From contig JAKSOW010000008.1 in assembly GCA_024405395.1 (NCBI GenBank), positions 1 through 47,999 on the forward strand: a DNA stretch of 47,999 nucleotides. The letters run 5' to 3'. The notes beneath the pieces are model-generated. The model was not told where the DNA came from. It saw only the letters and a list, made by a program, of their open reading frames with translations, and did no database searches. The first letter of the stretch is position 1. Each line of letters opens with the position of its first letter. Made by a program: the position numbers and the translations under genes. Below are positions 32,195-40,911 of this stretch, piece after piece. The stretch is from Kiritimatiellia bacterium. GTDB lineage: Bacteria > Verrucomicrobiota > Kiritimatiellia > RFP12 > UBA1067.

Positions 32195-33009
32195 GCGAAG
32201 AAAACAAGACCGAAACCATACCTGAACAGATCCCCGCCTTCATCAAGGCGGCACCGGAGCTCCTTCCCGTTTGGGACTGGTGGGTGAAGGAAGGAAAGTC
32301 AACGCTGTTGACGCTGGCCGTTGTGGCTGCCGCAGTGGGTGCGTTCTATGGCGTGCGCGGCTACTACCGCAATCGTGACGCGGCGGCGAACCAGGCGCTC
32401 GTGAACGCCTATTCGACCGATGATCTCGAGGCCGCCGTCTCCAGCTATGGCTCCACCAAGATCGGGCCGGCGCTCAAGCTGCGTCTGGCCAAGAGCTACT
32501 ATGACGGCGAGCGCTATCAGGATGCGCTTGACGTCTATGAGGGCCTGGTCGCCAAGGCGTCCAAGTTCCCAGCACTTGCCGATGTGGCGGAGATGGGCCG
32601 CGCCTACTCCCTCGAGGGCCTGGCCAAGTACAAAGAGGCGGGCGAGGCCTATGCGGCCTATGCGAACGACGCCGCGAAGACCAATTCCTATCTCGCGCTC
32701 ACGGCGAAGCTCGGTGCGGCGCGTTGCCAGGCGCTCGCGGGCGACAAGGATGGCGCGGTGAAGGCGCTGGATGCGCTCAAGAAGACGGTGGGCGACGACA
32801 AGCTCGCCGAGATGCGCGTCGAGCGTCTGACGGATGCTGTCAAGCGCTATGACGCCAAGCGCCCGGCGCGTTCGCTCTTCGATGCCGCCGATGCCGCCGA
32901 GAAGGCGATCTCCGCCGAGAAGAAGCCCGAGGCCCCCAAGGCGGAAGCCGTGAAGGTTGAGGCTCCTAAAACGGAAGCTCCGAAAGCTGAAGCGCCAAAG
33001 GCCAAGTAA
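32191..33009 (+). CDS. Membrane-anchored TPR protein (YfgM-like)
   Basis: The protein has 272 residues. One membrane segment (STLLTLAVVAAAVGAFYGV, about 37-55) follows a short cytoplasmic tail. The outer part has TPR-like helical pairs: LKLRLAKSYYDGERYQDALDVYEGLV, YKEAGEAYAAYANDA and LGAARCQALAGDKDGAVKAL. The tail is a Lys/Pro/Glu-rich repeat (EAPKAE). The topology resembles YfgM, an ancillary periplasmic chaperone of the SecYEG-YidC site, but homology is only suggested. It is coupled to pcnB by a 4-nt overlap and ends before a strong terminator. Confidence 0.75.
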   Translation: MSEENKTETIPEQIPAFIKAAPELLPVWDWWVKEGKSTLLTLAVVAAAVGAFYGVRGYYRNRDAAANQALVNAYSTDDLEAAVSSYGSTKIGPALKLRLAKSYYDGERYQDALDVYEGLVAKASKFPALADVAEMGRAYSLEGLAKYKEAGEAYAAYANDAAKTNSYLALTAKLGAARCQALAGDKDGAVKALDALKKTVGDDKLAEMRVERLTDAVKRYDAKRPARSLFDAADAAEKAISAEKKPEAPKAEAVKVEAPKTEAPKAEAPKAK

Positions 33010-33034
33010 CAGGTCGCGCTTTGCGGAAATGAGG

Positions 33035-33067
33035 TCGCGGCGGGTTGTCCCGCCGCGATTTCTTTTT
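33035..33067 (+). terminator. Rho-independent terminator of the pcnB operon
   Basis: TCGCGGCGGG (33035-33044) and CCCGCCGCGA (33049-33058) form a perfect 10-bp stem with loop TTGT. TTTCTTTTT (33059-33067) follows. It lies 26 nt after the TPR gene stop. Confidence 0.92.
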
Positions 33068-33076
33068 GTCTGAATC

Positions 33077-33105
33077 TTTCATTTCCCCCAAGAATATGGT
33101 ATAAT
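33077..33105 (+). promoter_or_regulatory. Promoter of the gat operon, leaderless type
   Basis: TTTCAT (33077-33082, weak) and a perfect TATAAT (33100-33105) are 17 nt apart. The gatC ATG at 33114 comes only 8 nt after the -10 box, so the mRNA should be leaderless. Confidence 0.65.
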
Positions 33106-33113
33106 CATCCATC

Positions 33114-33413
33114 ATGAACAAAGCCAGCATTGATGTGGCGTATGTCGCGGAACTTGCGCGTCTGGAGCTCACGGATGAAGAGAAGGCCGTATTCCAGCCG
33201 CAACTCGAGAATATCGTCAAATACGTCGAGAAAATTTCGGCTGTGGATGTCGCGGACGTCCCGCCTATGATGCATGGGCGCGCCCTCGCGAATGCGTTTC
33301 GCGAAGATGTGGTGCGTCCTTCGATGGATCGCGCCTTGGCGCTCGCAAATGCACCTTTGGCGAGCGACACGGAGTTCTCGCTTCCCAAGATCGTGGAAGG
33401 AGCGGAGTCATGA
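33114..33413 (+). CDS. gatC: Asp/Glu-tRNA amidotransferase subunit C
   Basis: The protein has 99 residues. The family pattern is clear: DVAYVAELARLELTDEE, then LENIVKYVEKISAVDVADVPP, then FREDVVRPS near the middle. GatC ties GatA and GatB together. The stop overlaps the gatA start by 4 nt. Confidence 0.95.
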   Translation: MNKASIDVAYVAELARLELTDEEKAVFQPQLENIVKYVEKISAVDVADVPPMMHGRALANAFREDVVRPSMDRALALANAPLASDTEFSLPKIVEGAES

Positions 33414-34849
33414 GCGAACTTTACAAGTTGGGCATCAAGGCGGCGGCTGAAGGTCTGAGCCGCAAGGACTTCTCCTCGGTTGAGCTGACGCAGGCGGTCA
33501 TCGACCGTGTCCACGACAAGGATGGCGAAATCGGCGCCTATCTGACGTTTGACGAAGAGGGTGCTTTGGCTGCGGCACGTGAGGCCGATGCCGCGCGCGC
33601 GGCGGGGGTTGTCGCCAGTCCGCTCTGCGGCGTGCCGATCGCGATCAAGGACCTCATCAACGTGAAGGGCCAGCCCTGCACATGCGCGTCCAAAATCCTG
33701 GAGGGTTATGTCTCGCCCTATGACGCCACGGTGATCAAAAACCTCAAGGCCGCGGGTGCGGTGTGCGCGGGTCGCGTGAACATGGACGAATTCGCGATGG
33801 GCTCCTCCACCGAGAATTCGGGCTTTCATCCCACGCACAATCCCTATGACCTGTCGCGTGTTCCGGGCGGCAGCTCGGGCGGCAGCGCGGCTGCCGTGGG
33901 CGGCGATCTCTGCATTGCGGCGTTGGGCACGGACACGGGCGGCTCCATCCGCCAGCCGGCGAGCTTCTGTAATTGCGTGGGACTGAAGCCGAGCTACGGA
34001 CGCGTCTCGCGTTTCGGCGTGACGGCGTTCGCCTCGTCACTCGACCAGGTGGGGCCGATGACGAAGAGTGTTGAGGACGCGGCACTGTTGCTCAAGGTGC
34101 TTGCGGGACATGATGAGATGGATGGCACCACGCCGCATGACCCGGTGCCGGACTATGCCGCGCTGCTGGCGGGTGCTTCGCTGAAGGGCGTCAAGCTCGG
34201 TCTGCCGAAGGAATATTTCATCGACGGACTGGATCCCGAGGTGAAGGCCATCACCGAGAAGGCCATCCAGGCCTGTACGGCGGCTGGCGCGGAGATTGTC
34301 GAAGTGTCGTTGCCGCACACGGAGTACGCCATGGCCGTGTACTACATCGTGGCTCCGGCCGAAGCGAGCGCCAATCTCGCACGCTTTGATGGTGTGCGCT
34401 ATGGGCATCGCAGCGCGAAGAGCGACAGCGTCTTCAACCTCTATGCGCGCAGCCGCGCGGAGGGCTTTGGACCAGAGGTCAAGCGCCGCATCATCATGGG
34501 CACCTATGTGCTCTCCAGCGGCTACTATGATGCCTATTATGGGCGCGCGCAGAAGGTTCGTACGCTCATTCGCCGTGATTTCGAGGAGGTGTTCACGCAG
34601 GTCGATGCCCTGTTGACGCCCGTGGCGCCGACGCCGGCCTTCAAGTTGGGCGCGGTGCAGGATCCGCTGACGATGTATCTGAACGACTTGTTCACGATTC
34701 CGTCGGCGTTGGCGGGCAACTGCTCGATGTCGGTACCGTCGGGCTTTACTGCGGCAGGTCTGCCGGTGGGCGTACAGTTTATCGGCGATGCCTTCAAGGA
34801 AGAGAAGCTGCTGCGGATTGCTCGGGCCTACGAGCAGATTCGCGGTTGA
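33410..34849 (+). CDS. gatA: Asp/Glu-tRNA amidotransferase subunit A (amidase)
   Basis: The protein has 479 residues. The amidase-signature triad is visible: Lys in IAIKDLINVKG, cis-Ser in the GGSSGGSAAAV block, and nucleophile Ser in GTDTGGSIRQPASFC. The C-terminal block AGNCSMSVPSGFT, ending LPVGVQFIG, is also typical. GatA frees ammonia from Gln, and GatB uses it to amidate misacylated Glu-tRNA(Gln) or Asp-tRNA(Asn). It fits with the tRNA-Gln gene seen at 42217. A secretin gene follows instead of gatB. Confidence 0.97.
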   Translation: MSELYKLGIKAAAEGLSRKDFSSVELTQAVIDRVHDKDGEIGAYLTFDEEGALAAAREADAARAAGVVASPLCGVPIAIKDLINVKGQPCTCASKILEGYVSPYDATVIKNLKAAGAVCAGRVNMDEFAMGSSTENSGFHPTHNPYDLSRVPGGSSGGSAAAVGGDLCIAALGTDTGGSIRQPASFCNCVGLKPSYGRVSRFGVTAFASSLDQVGPMTKSVEDAALLLKVLAGHDEMDGTTPHDPVPDYAALLAGASLKGVKLGLPKEYFIDGLDPEVKAITEKAIQACTAAGAEIVEVSLPHTEYAMAVYYIVAPAEASANLARFDGVRYGHRSAKSDSVFNLYARSRAEGFGPEVKRRIIMGTYVLSSGYYDAYYGRAQKVRTLIRRDFEEVFTQVDALLTPVAPTPAFKLGAVQDPLTMYLNDLFTIPSALAGNCSMSVPSGFTAAGLPVGVQFIGDAFKEEKLLRIARAYEQIRG

Positions 34850-34865
34850 GGGGAAGGGCAGGAGC

Positions 34866-36629
34866 ATGCGTAAGGGACTGCTGTTCGGGGCTGTATTTGC
34901 GGCTTGTCTGGGCGTGTCGGCGGCAGAGGATCCGTTGAACGCATCGGCAGTGACCAATGTGACGGCGTTTCTGGTTCAAGTGACGAACCAGACGTCGTTC
35001 GCGCTACTCCCAGCCACCAATCTTGTGCGGCTACTCGAGGCTCCTGTTGCGACGAATGTGGTGGACCTCCAGGTAGGAGGTTCCAATGTCGTTGTGACGG
35101 TGCCGCCTGCTGAAGTCTCCAATCTGGTGCAGAAGGCCGCTCATGACGCCGTGGCTGCCGCCATCGCATCTGCCAATGCGGTGGCTGAGAAGGCTGTTGC
35201 CGCCGAGCGGCTTCGGCGCATTGACACGCGGACGTTCAAGCTAAAGCATGCGTCGGCGGAGGCTGTGGCGGAGAAGTTCAACAATACCTGGAGTGGGGAC
35301 TTCGGACTGCCCTTCAAGCTGGGGACGATCGCCCAGGCGTTCCCTGAGGTGAACACGGTGATGGTTACCGCACCTGGCGTCATCCTGGATGCGTGTGCGA
35401 AGGTAATTGAGGACGTGGATGTCGAGCCTAGGCAAGTCTACATCGAAGCTCGATTTGTGGAACTCCAGAACTCGGCAGTCCATAAGTTGGGCATCGACTG
35501 GTCGATGTTGGACGGTGTCAGGGGCTCGACTTCCTTTGGCGCGGGCATAGACCGTCGCAATATCGGTAATGCAGTGCAGAATTATACGCGTACTGTGTCC
35601 AGCAGTGGTGATACGGTGACGTATGGACTTGCCGGCAGCACGGAGGCCAAGAAGAGCTCCAAGACGACTGTGACCTCAAAAGAGGGAACTACGACCACGG
35701 ACTCATCTTCGTCTGAGTCGGTGGTGAGTGGACGAGATGGTGGGGTCGACTATTTCACGGGCACGCTGTCGTTTTCTGACATGTATCTTGTCTTGAGCGC
35801 CCTTGATTCCAGCGGGGACGCCAAGGTGTTCTCAAATCCCAAGATCATCGTCGCCAGTGGCAAGAAGGCGACGGTCGACATGACCGAAAAATATCCCAAT
35901 GTGACGATTGCCTCCAAACGTACGCTTAACGGTAACTCCGAATCGTTGGACCTCGACATGAAGATGGCGGAGATCCCGGGGTCCGACAAGCTCATGTTTG
36001 CGAAAGAGGCGTTCTTTAGCTGGGGCATTTCTCTTGAGGTCACGCCTAGGGTGACGGCTGATGGGCTCATCAATGTGTCGATCGTGCCCACCATCAGTGA
36101 GAAGTCTGGTGAGGTGACCGCTTCAAGTGGCTCAACGGAAGGCAGCAAATATCCGATCATCAGCGTACAGCGCCTCGTGACTGATTTTGCCTTGTCTGCA
36201 GGAACGACGGCTGTTATCGGCGGCCTTTCAAAGACCACGGAGGAACAGGTGGACACGGGTATTCCCTGGTTGCGTGACTGGCCGTGGATTGGCGACAAGC
36301 TTTTCGGCAGTAAGAGCCGAATGAAGATCCAGAAAGAGATTCTGGTTTTCGTGACGGTTGGTTTGGCGGATCCCAAGAACATCCCCATGGATGTTGGGTT
36401 GCCCAAAAATGCAGTATTGGGACGCATGTATACAGAGGGGCAGAAGATTGAACCTGGCGATCGTGCGGGGAATGCGATTGAGGGCATTGCGTCACTTGAC
36501 TACCGTGATTTGGAAGAACAGGCCAGGGATCCGCTTGCGACCAATCGCGTGGAGTCCATCCGTTTGCCTATCCCGTTCCCTCGCCCCAATACGCCGTCTA
36601 ACCAGACTTCAAGCGAAACGAGTAAGTGA
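34866..36629 (+). CDS. Secretin (type II/III secretion or pilus outer-membrane channel family)
   Basis: The protein has 587 residues from ATG 34866 (GGAG 5 nt upstream), with signal peptide MRKGLLFGAVFAACLGVSAA. An N-domain-like region (about 115-215; TRTFKLKHASAEAVAEKF, then VYIEARFVEL) is followed by a Ser/Thr-rich insert. The C-terminal secretin domain (about 310-500) has VFSNPKIIVASGKKATV, then ISVQRLVTDFALSAGTTAVIGGL and the signature TGIPWLRDWPWIGDKLFGS-x-x-R, followed by KEILVFVT. It would form a gated outer-membrane ring, which fits a Gram-negative envelope. No partner secretion genes are in the window. It is placed between gatA and gatB with only 16- and 3-bp gaps. Confidence 0.88.
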   Translation: MRKGLLFGAVFAACLGVSAAEDPLNASAVTNVTAFLVQVTNQTSFALLPATNLVRLLEAPVATNVVDLQVGGSNVVVTVPPAEVSNLVQKAAHDAVAAAIASANAVAEKAVAAERLRRIDTRTFKLKHASAEAVAEKFNNTWSGDFGLPFKLGTIAQAFPEVNTVMVTAPGVILDACAKVIEDVDVEPRQVYIEARFVELQNSAVHKLGIDWSMLDGVRGSTSFGAGIDRRNIGNAVQNYTRTVSSSGDTVTYGLAGSTEAKKSSKTTVTSKEGTTTTDSSSSESVVSGRDGGVDYFTGTLSFSDMYLVLSALDSSGDAKVFSNPKIIVASGKKATVDMTEKYPNVTIASKRTLNGNSESLDLDMKMAEIPGSDKLMFAKEAFFSWGISLEVTPRVTADGLINVSIVPTISEKSGEVTASSGSTEGSKYPIISVQRLVTDFALSAGTTAVIGGLSKTTEEQVDTGIPWLRDWPWIGDKLFGSKSRMKIQKEILVFVTVGLADPKNIPMDVGLPKNAVLGRMYTEGQKIEPGDRAGNAIEGIASLDYRDLEEQARDPLATNRVESIRLPIPFPRPNTPSNQTSSETSK

Positions 36630-36632
36630 TAT

Positions 36633-38069
36633 ATGGAATTCGAAAACACAATCGGTCTTGAAACGCACGTCCAGCTGAAGACTAACACGAAGATGTTCTG
36701 CTCCTGTCTGCTCAAGACGGGGTGCGAACCGAACACGAACGTCTGCCCCGTCTGCCTCGGCTACCCGGGTGCGTTGCCGGTCATGAACAAGGAGGCCGTG
36801 AAACTCACGGTGATGAGTGGCCTGATGCTGGGCTGCAAGATCAACCAGCACGCAACCTTCGATCGGAAGAACTATTTCTATCCTGACATGGCCAAAGACT
36901 ACCAGATCTCCGAGAACGGCAATCCGCTGTGCATTGGCGGCGGTGTGGAGATCACGAAGGCCGATGGCACGAAGAAGTTCATCCGCATCAACCACATCCA
37001 CCTGGAGGAGGACGCCGCGAAGATCAACCACTACGCGACGACGTCGGGCGTGGACTTCAATCGCGGCGGCACGCCGCTGATGGAGATCGTGGGCGAGCCG
37101 GACCTCGCGGACGCTGACGAGGCGATCGCCTACCTGACGGCCCTCAAGGAGATTCTTGTCTACGCGGGTGTGTCCGAGTGCAATCTCGAAGAGGGCAACA
37201 TGCGTTCCGACGTGAACATCTCGATCCGTCCCGTCGGCGAGACGAAGCTGGGCACGAAGGTCGAGATCAAGAACATGAACTCCTTCAGCGGCATTCATGC
37301 CGCGCTGGAGTACGAGGCCCGCCGCCAGCGCGAATGTGTGGCGCATTCGATCCCGATCGTGCAGGAAACGCGCCGCTGGGATCCGGACGCCATGGAGACG
37401 GCGCCGATGCGTTCGAAGGAGAATGCGCATGACTATCGCTATTTCCCCGAGCCGGACCTGGTGCCGGTGGCGCTCTCGGAGGCTCAGATCGAGGAATGGC
37501 GCGCGTTGTTGCCCGAAAAGCCCGAAGCCCGCCGTGCCCGCATGATCGAAGACTATGGCATCGCCGAATACGACGCGGGTGTGCTTTCCCAGAACAAGGC
37601 GAACGCCGACTACTTCGAGGCTGCCGCCAAGGGGCTGGACAAGAAGACGGCCAAGTTGCTGTGCAACCTCTACATGTCCGACGTGATGGCGCTCCTGAAC
37701 GCGAGCGGCAAGGCCATCGGCGAATGCGCCATGACGCCTGATGCCCTGCGGGCGCTCATCACGCTGTCGGCAAAGGGCACCATCAATGGCCCCACGCTGA
37801 AGGAACTGCTGCCGGAGATATTCGAGAAGGGCGGCGATCCGGAGGCGATCGTGAAGGAGCGTGGCCTGGGCGCCGTCTCCGACACGGCTGCGCTGGAGGC
37901 CTTCGTCGATCAGGCCATTGCCGCCAATCCGGGACCTGTTGCTGACTTCAAGGCCGGCAAGAAGGCCGCCGCCGGCTTCTTCGTGGGGCAGGTCATGAAG
38001 CTCTCGAAGGGCAAAGCCGACCCCAAGATCGTTGGACCTCTGGTGGCCAAGAAGCTGGCAGCGCTGTGA
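36633..38069 (+). CDS. gatB: Asp/Glu-tRNA amidotransferase subunit B
   Basis: The protein has 478 residues. It starts with the GatB pattern GLETHVQLKTNTKMFCSC, followed by CPVCLGYPGALPVMN (zinc-type Cys cluster). Later blocks are KDYQISENGNPL, GGTPLMEIVGEPD, SDVNISIRP and DYRYFPEPDL. The C-terminal YqeY-like helical domain (about 330-478) is complete. It phosphorylates and amidates the mischarged tRNA. It is separated from gatCA by the secretin gene yet stays in the same close-packed operon, and its stop overlaps the rsmD GTG. Confidence 0.97.
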   Translation: MEFENTIGLETHVQLKTNTKMFCSCLLKTGCEPNTNVCPVCLGYPGALPVMNKEAVKLTVMSGLMLGCKINQHATFDRKNYFYPDMAKDYQISENGNPLCIGGGVEITKADGTKKFIRINHIHLEEDAAKINHYATTSGVDFNRGGTPLMEIVGEPDLADADEAIAYLTALKEILVYAGVSECNLEEGNMRSDVNISIRPVGETKLGTKVEIKNMNSFSGIHAALEYEARRQRECVAHSIPIVQETRRWDPDAMETAPMRSKENAHDYRYFPEPDLVPVALSEAQIEEWRALLPEKPEARRARMIEDYGIAEYDAGVLSQNKANADYFEAAAKGLDKKTAKLLCNLYMSDVMALLNASGKAIGECAMTPDALRALITLSAKGTINGPTLKELLPEIFEKGGDPEAIVKERGLGAVSDTAALEAFVDQAIAANPGPVADFKAGKKAAAGFFVGQVMKLSKGKADPKIVGPLVAKKLAAL

Positions 38070-38629
38070 GAATCGCTGGCGGAGAGTATCGCGGGCGGAA
38101 CCTTCTAGTCCCCAAAGGCGAGGAGGTGCGTCCCACGCAGGATCGTGTGCGGGAGGCGCTTTTCAACATCCTCCAGGGGGCTGTCGCCGGCGCGTCGTTT
38201 CTTGACCTCTTCGCAGGTTCCGGGGCTGTTGGCCTGGAGGCGTTGAGCCGCGGGGCCACCGCCGCCACTCTGGTGGAATTGGCCCCGCGCCACATTGCCT
38301 GCATTGAGAAGAATGTCGCTGCATTAGGGGTTGCTCCACGCGTGCGCGTAGTTCGTGCCGATGTCTATGAATGGTTGGCTGGTCCCTGTGCAGGTGGGTA
38401 TGACATAGTCTTTGCCGATCCGCCGTATGCGTTGGGGGCGGAGAAGGGGTACGGCGACATGCTGGCTGTGCATGCGGCGCGCAACGTCGTCAAGCCTGGT
38501 GGGCTTTTCATTGCCGAAATGAAGCATCGACAGGCCCCTGACGTCTCCTCGCTATGGGAGGTCTGCCGCGATCGTGTGTATGGTCAGACACGCCTTGTCG
38601 TCTATCGGCGCCTGGAGGCGACCGCTTGA
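38066..38629 (+). CDS. rsmD: 16S rRNA (guanine-966-N2)-methyltransferase RsmD
   Basis: The protein has 187 residues with a GTG start (MRIAGGEYRGRNL). RPTQDRVREALFNIL and the SAM motif FLDLFAGSGAVGLEALSRGA are at about 24-63, and the catalytic DPPY is in YDIVFADPPYALG. It methylates G966 of 16S rRNA. It overlaps gatB by 4 nt (GTGA), and its stop overlaps the next ATG (TGATG). Confidence 0.93.
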   Translation: MRIAGGEYRGRNLLVPKGEEVRPTQDRVREALFNILQGAVAGASFLDLFAGSGAVGLEALSRGATAATLVELAPRHIACIEKNVAALGVAPRVRVVRADVYEWLAGPCAGGYDIVFADPPYALGAEKGYGDMLAVHAARNVVKPGGLFIAEMKHRQAPDVSSLWEVCRDRVYGQTRLVVYRRLEATA

Positions 38630-40371
38630 TGGAATCGGCGTTTGAACAGGATGGTTGCGCACGAAAGAAGTGGTGGTTGTGGGGTGGGGGCGCGCTTGTT
38701 CTGGTGTTGCTCATCATCGTGGGGTGCCCATGTAAGAGAACGCCTCCGCATCCGGCCATGCGCCCTGAAACCGTGGCCGCGTACAAAGCCGTGCCCATAG
38801 CGGATGCACAGCGGGAGATTGCCGCCTGGCGTACTGTGGCAACAGATACAGCCGTGGCAAAAACCGTGGTGGCGCGGGACAATAGCGGCGCCGCGCGTCT
38901 TCTTGTCCCAGGGGCCGTGGAATTGCCTTGTGTCTTTTCAAAGATGCGTTCTGACCGTGCCTGTTGGGATCTGGTGCTGCCCGTCAACCTGGCTGAGGCC
39001 GATGGATTGGCGTTTGATTTCTGGTGCGGTGACGTCACGCAGTTCACCGGTTTCTCTATCTATTTCAAGTGTGGCACGGGATGGCGGCATACGGAGTTCT
39101 CGCCATTGAAGGAACGAGAATGGCATCGGGTGACCATCCCCAAGGCGCGTGTCAGAACGCAGGAGGGCAAGCCCACCGGTTGGGAAACCGTTTCCGCCAT
39201 TCGTCTGTGCGGCTGGCGCGGCGGCACGAATGACACGGAATTGGCGGTCGCGAATCTTTCCTTTGCCGCCCCTCCCAAAACCAACACGGTGGAGGAACTG
39301 GCGGCTGAGGAACGGCAGAATCTGGCATGGTTGAAACGACTGCCCACGAAGAAAGGCGAGTGGCGGGGCTTTTGGTGCCATGCCTATTATGGCCTGAGCG
39401 GAAAGTCCTGGGCCGAGACGATTGGGCTGCTCAAGACCAATGGATTCACGGCCGTAGTGGCCAATCTGGCGTGGGCTGGAACGGCTTTCTACCAGTCTGA
39501 CGTGCTCCCCGTGGCACCACAGGTGGCTACGCGTGGAGATCAGTTGGCGGCCTGCCTGGCGGCTTGTCGCGCGCAAGGGGTTGAGTGCCATGTATGGAAT
39601 GTCTGCTGGAACCTCGGGCATCATGCGACCAAAGGGCTGCAGGACAAACTGACCAAAGCAAAACGTACGCAGGTGTGTTTTGACGGGACGGTTCGTTCGG
39701 GTTGGCTGTGTCCATCGCATCCCGACAACCTGGCCTACGAGATTCGGTCCTTTGTGGAGTTGGCCAAGCGCGGCGTAGACGGTGTGCATCTGGATTACAT
39801 TCGTTACCCCGACGAGTCGCACTGCTTCTGTGCGGGGTGCAAAAGTCGGTTCGAGTCCAAATATGGTCTGTCGCTCACCAATTGGCCCGCGCAGGTTCGG
39901 CAGGATACCGACGTGAAGGCCCTGTGGCGCGAGTTTCGCATCACAAACATCACGGCGCTTGTCAGAGGTGTGTCCACGCATGTCCGGCGAGAGGCGCCTG
40001 GCGTGAAGATCTCAGCGGCGGTGTTCCAGAATCCCGAGACGAATCCCGGTGCGATTGGGCAGGACTGGGCAGACTGGTGTCGCAAGGGATATCTGGACTT
40101 TGTCTGTCCCATGGACTACAATTACGATTCAGCCGTGGCGTTCAAGGGGGTGGTCTTCTCGCAAAAGCGTCATCTGGCCGAGGCTACCGTACCCCTACGA
40201 CCGGGCATCGGCCTCAGCTGCTGGAAGGATGATCGGCGGCACGATGCACGGCGCGTGGCAGAGGAGATTCTCGCCGTCCGAGAGGCCGGGCTAGATGGCT
40301 TTTGTGTGTTCAACCTTGATGCGCGGGCTATTCCCGTATTGCCGTTGCTGCACATCGGACCTTTGAAGTGA
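38629..40371 (+). CDS. GHL10-type glycosyl-hydrolase-like lipoprotein
   Basis: The protein has 580 residues from ATG 38629, which overlaps the rsmD stop. A basic N-terminus (RKKWWLWGGG) and a hydrophobic run ending LLIIVGC give a plausible lipobox (IVGC, Cys about 33). Residues 60-220 form a carbohydrate-binding-like beta domain. Residues about 245-570 match the glycosyl-hydrolase-like 10/DUF187 barrel: GFWCHAYYGLSGKSWAETI, then LKTNGFTAVVANLAW, VECHVWNVCWN, RGVDGVHLDYIRYPDE and FVCPMDYNY. The family acts on polysaccharide or peptidoglycan-like substrates, and the substrate here is unknown. It is the last gene of the gat operon. Confidence 0.78.
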   Translation: MESAFEQDGCARKKWWLWGGGALVLVLLIIVGCPCKRTPPHPAMRPETVAAYKAVPIADAQREIAAWRTVATDTAVAKTVVARDNSGAARLLVPGAVELPCVFSKMRSDRACWDLVLPVNLAEADGLAFDFWCGDVTQFTGFSIYFKCGTGWRHTEFSPLKEREWHRVTIPKARVRTQEGKPTGWETVSAIRLCGWRGGTNDTELAVANLSFAAPPKTNTVEELAAEERQNLAWLKRLPTKKGEWRGFWCHAYYGLSGKSWAETIGLLKTNGFTAVVANLAWAGTAFYQSDVLPVAPQVATRGDQLAACLAACRAQGVECHVWNVCWNLGHHATKGLQDKLTKAKRTQVCFDGTVRSGWLCPSHPDNLAYEIRSFVELAKRGVDGVHLDYIRYPDESHCFCAGCKSRFESKYGLSLTNWPAQVRQDTDVKALWREFRITNITALVRGVSTHVRREAPGVKISAAVFQNPETNPGAIGQDWADWCRKGYLDFVCPMDYNYDSAVAFKGVVFSQKRHLAEATVPLRPGIGLSCWKDDRRHDARRVAEEILAVREAGLDGFCVFNLDARAIPVLPLLHIGPLK

Positions 40372-40400
40372 TTGCATTCCGCCGCAGATTATGGTACAAT
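40372..40400 (+). promoter_or_regulatory. Promoter of hisI, nearly leaderless
   Basis: TTGCAT (40372-40377) and TACAAT (40395-40400) are 17 nt apart, immediately after the GHL10 stop codon. The ATG at 40411 follows the -10 box by 10 nt, with no ribosome site. Confidence 0.65.
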
Positions 40401-40410
40401 ACATAATCCT

Positions 40411-40857
40411 ATGGGCGAATTAGAAGAAACCAGTGAGCTGAAACTCGATTTCACGAAGCTCGAAAAAGTCGGCAAGCAGGTTGCCGATACGCGCGCGGCC
40501 GGCACGGCGGCGTGTGATCCCGGTGTCATTCCCGTGGCCGTTCAGAATGCGGACACGAAGGAAGTCATTCTCGTTGCGTACACCAACGAGTTTGCCATGA
40601 AGGAGTCCTTCGCCAAGCGCAAGTTGATCCTCTGGTCCACGAGCCGCAATAAGCTCTGGTTCAAGGGTGAGACGAGCGGCGAGACGTTTGATCTTCTTGA
40701 GGCGTATGTCAACTGTGAACAGAACTCGCTGCTGTATGTGGTGCGTCCGTGCCGTGGCGGCATCTGCCACACGAAAAACAAGGCGGGTGCGCCGCGCAAC
40801 TGCTACTACCGCAAGATCGACTTTGACACGCTGAATCTGACGTTTGTCGATCCGTAA
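40411..40857 (+). CDS. hisI: Phosphoribosyl-AMP cyclohydrolase
   Basis: The protein has 148 residues from ATG 40411. An in-frame ATG at 40372 lies in the promoter and is rejected. The blocks VILVAYTNEFAMKESF, LWSTSRNKLWFKGETSGETF and CHT-x8-NCYYRK follow the family. The usual metal motif D-C-D-x-D reads N-C-E-Q-N here, while the zinc-type Cys residues are kept (NCEQN, ICHT, RNCYY). The enzyme opens the purine ring of PR-AMP in histidine synthesis. Related variants may share this change, so activity is likely but the metal site is unusual. No other his genes are in the window. Confidence 0.88.
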   Translation: MGELEETSELKLDFTKLEKVGKQVADTRAAGTAACDPGVIPVAVQNADTKEVILVAYTNEFAMKESFAKRKLILWSTSRNKLWFKGETSGETFDLLEAYVNCEQNSLLYVVRPCRGGICHTKNKAGAPRNCYYRKIDFDTLNLTFVDP

Positions 40858-40911
40858 AGCATTTTGCAGGCCGTCAGTAGGGGCGGCGGTAAAAACAACA
40901 AGGAATAGAAG

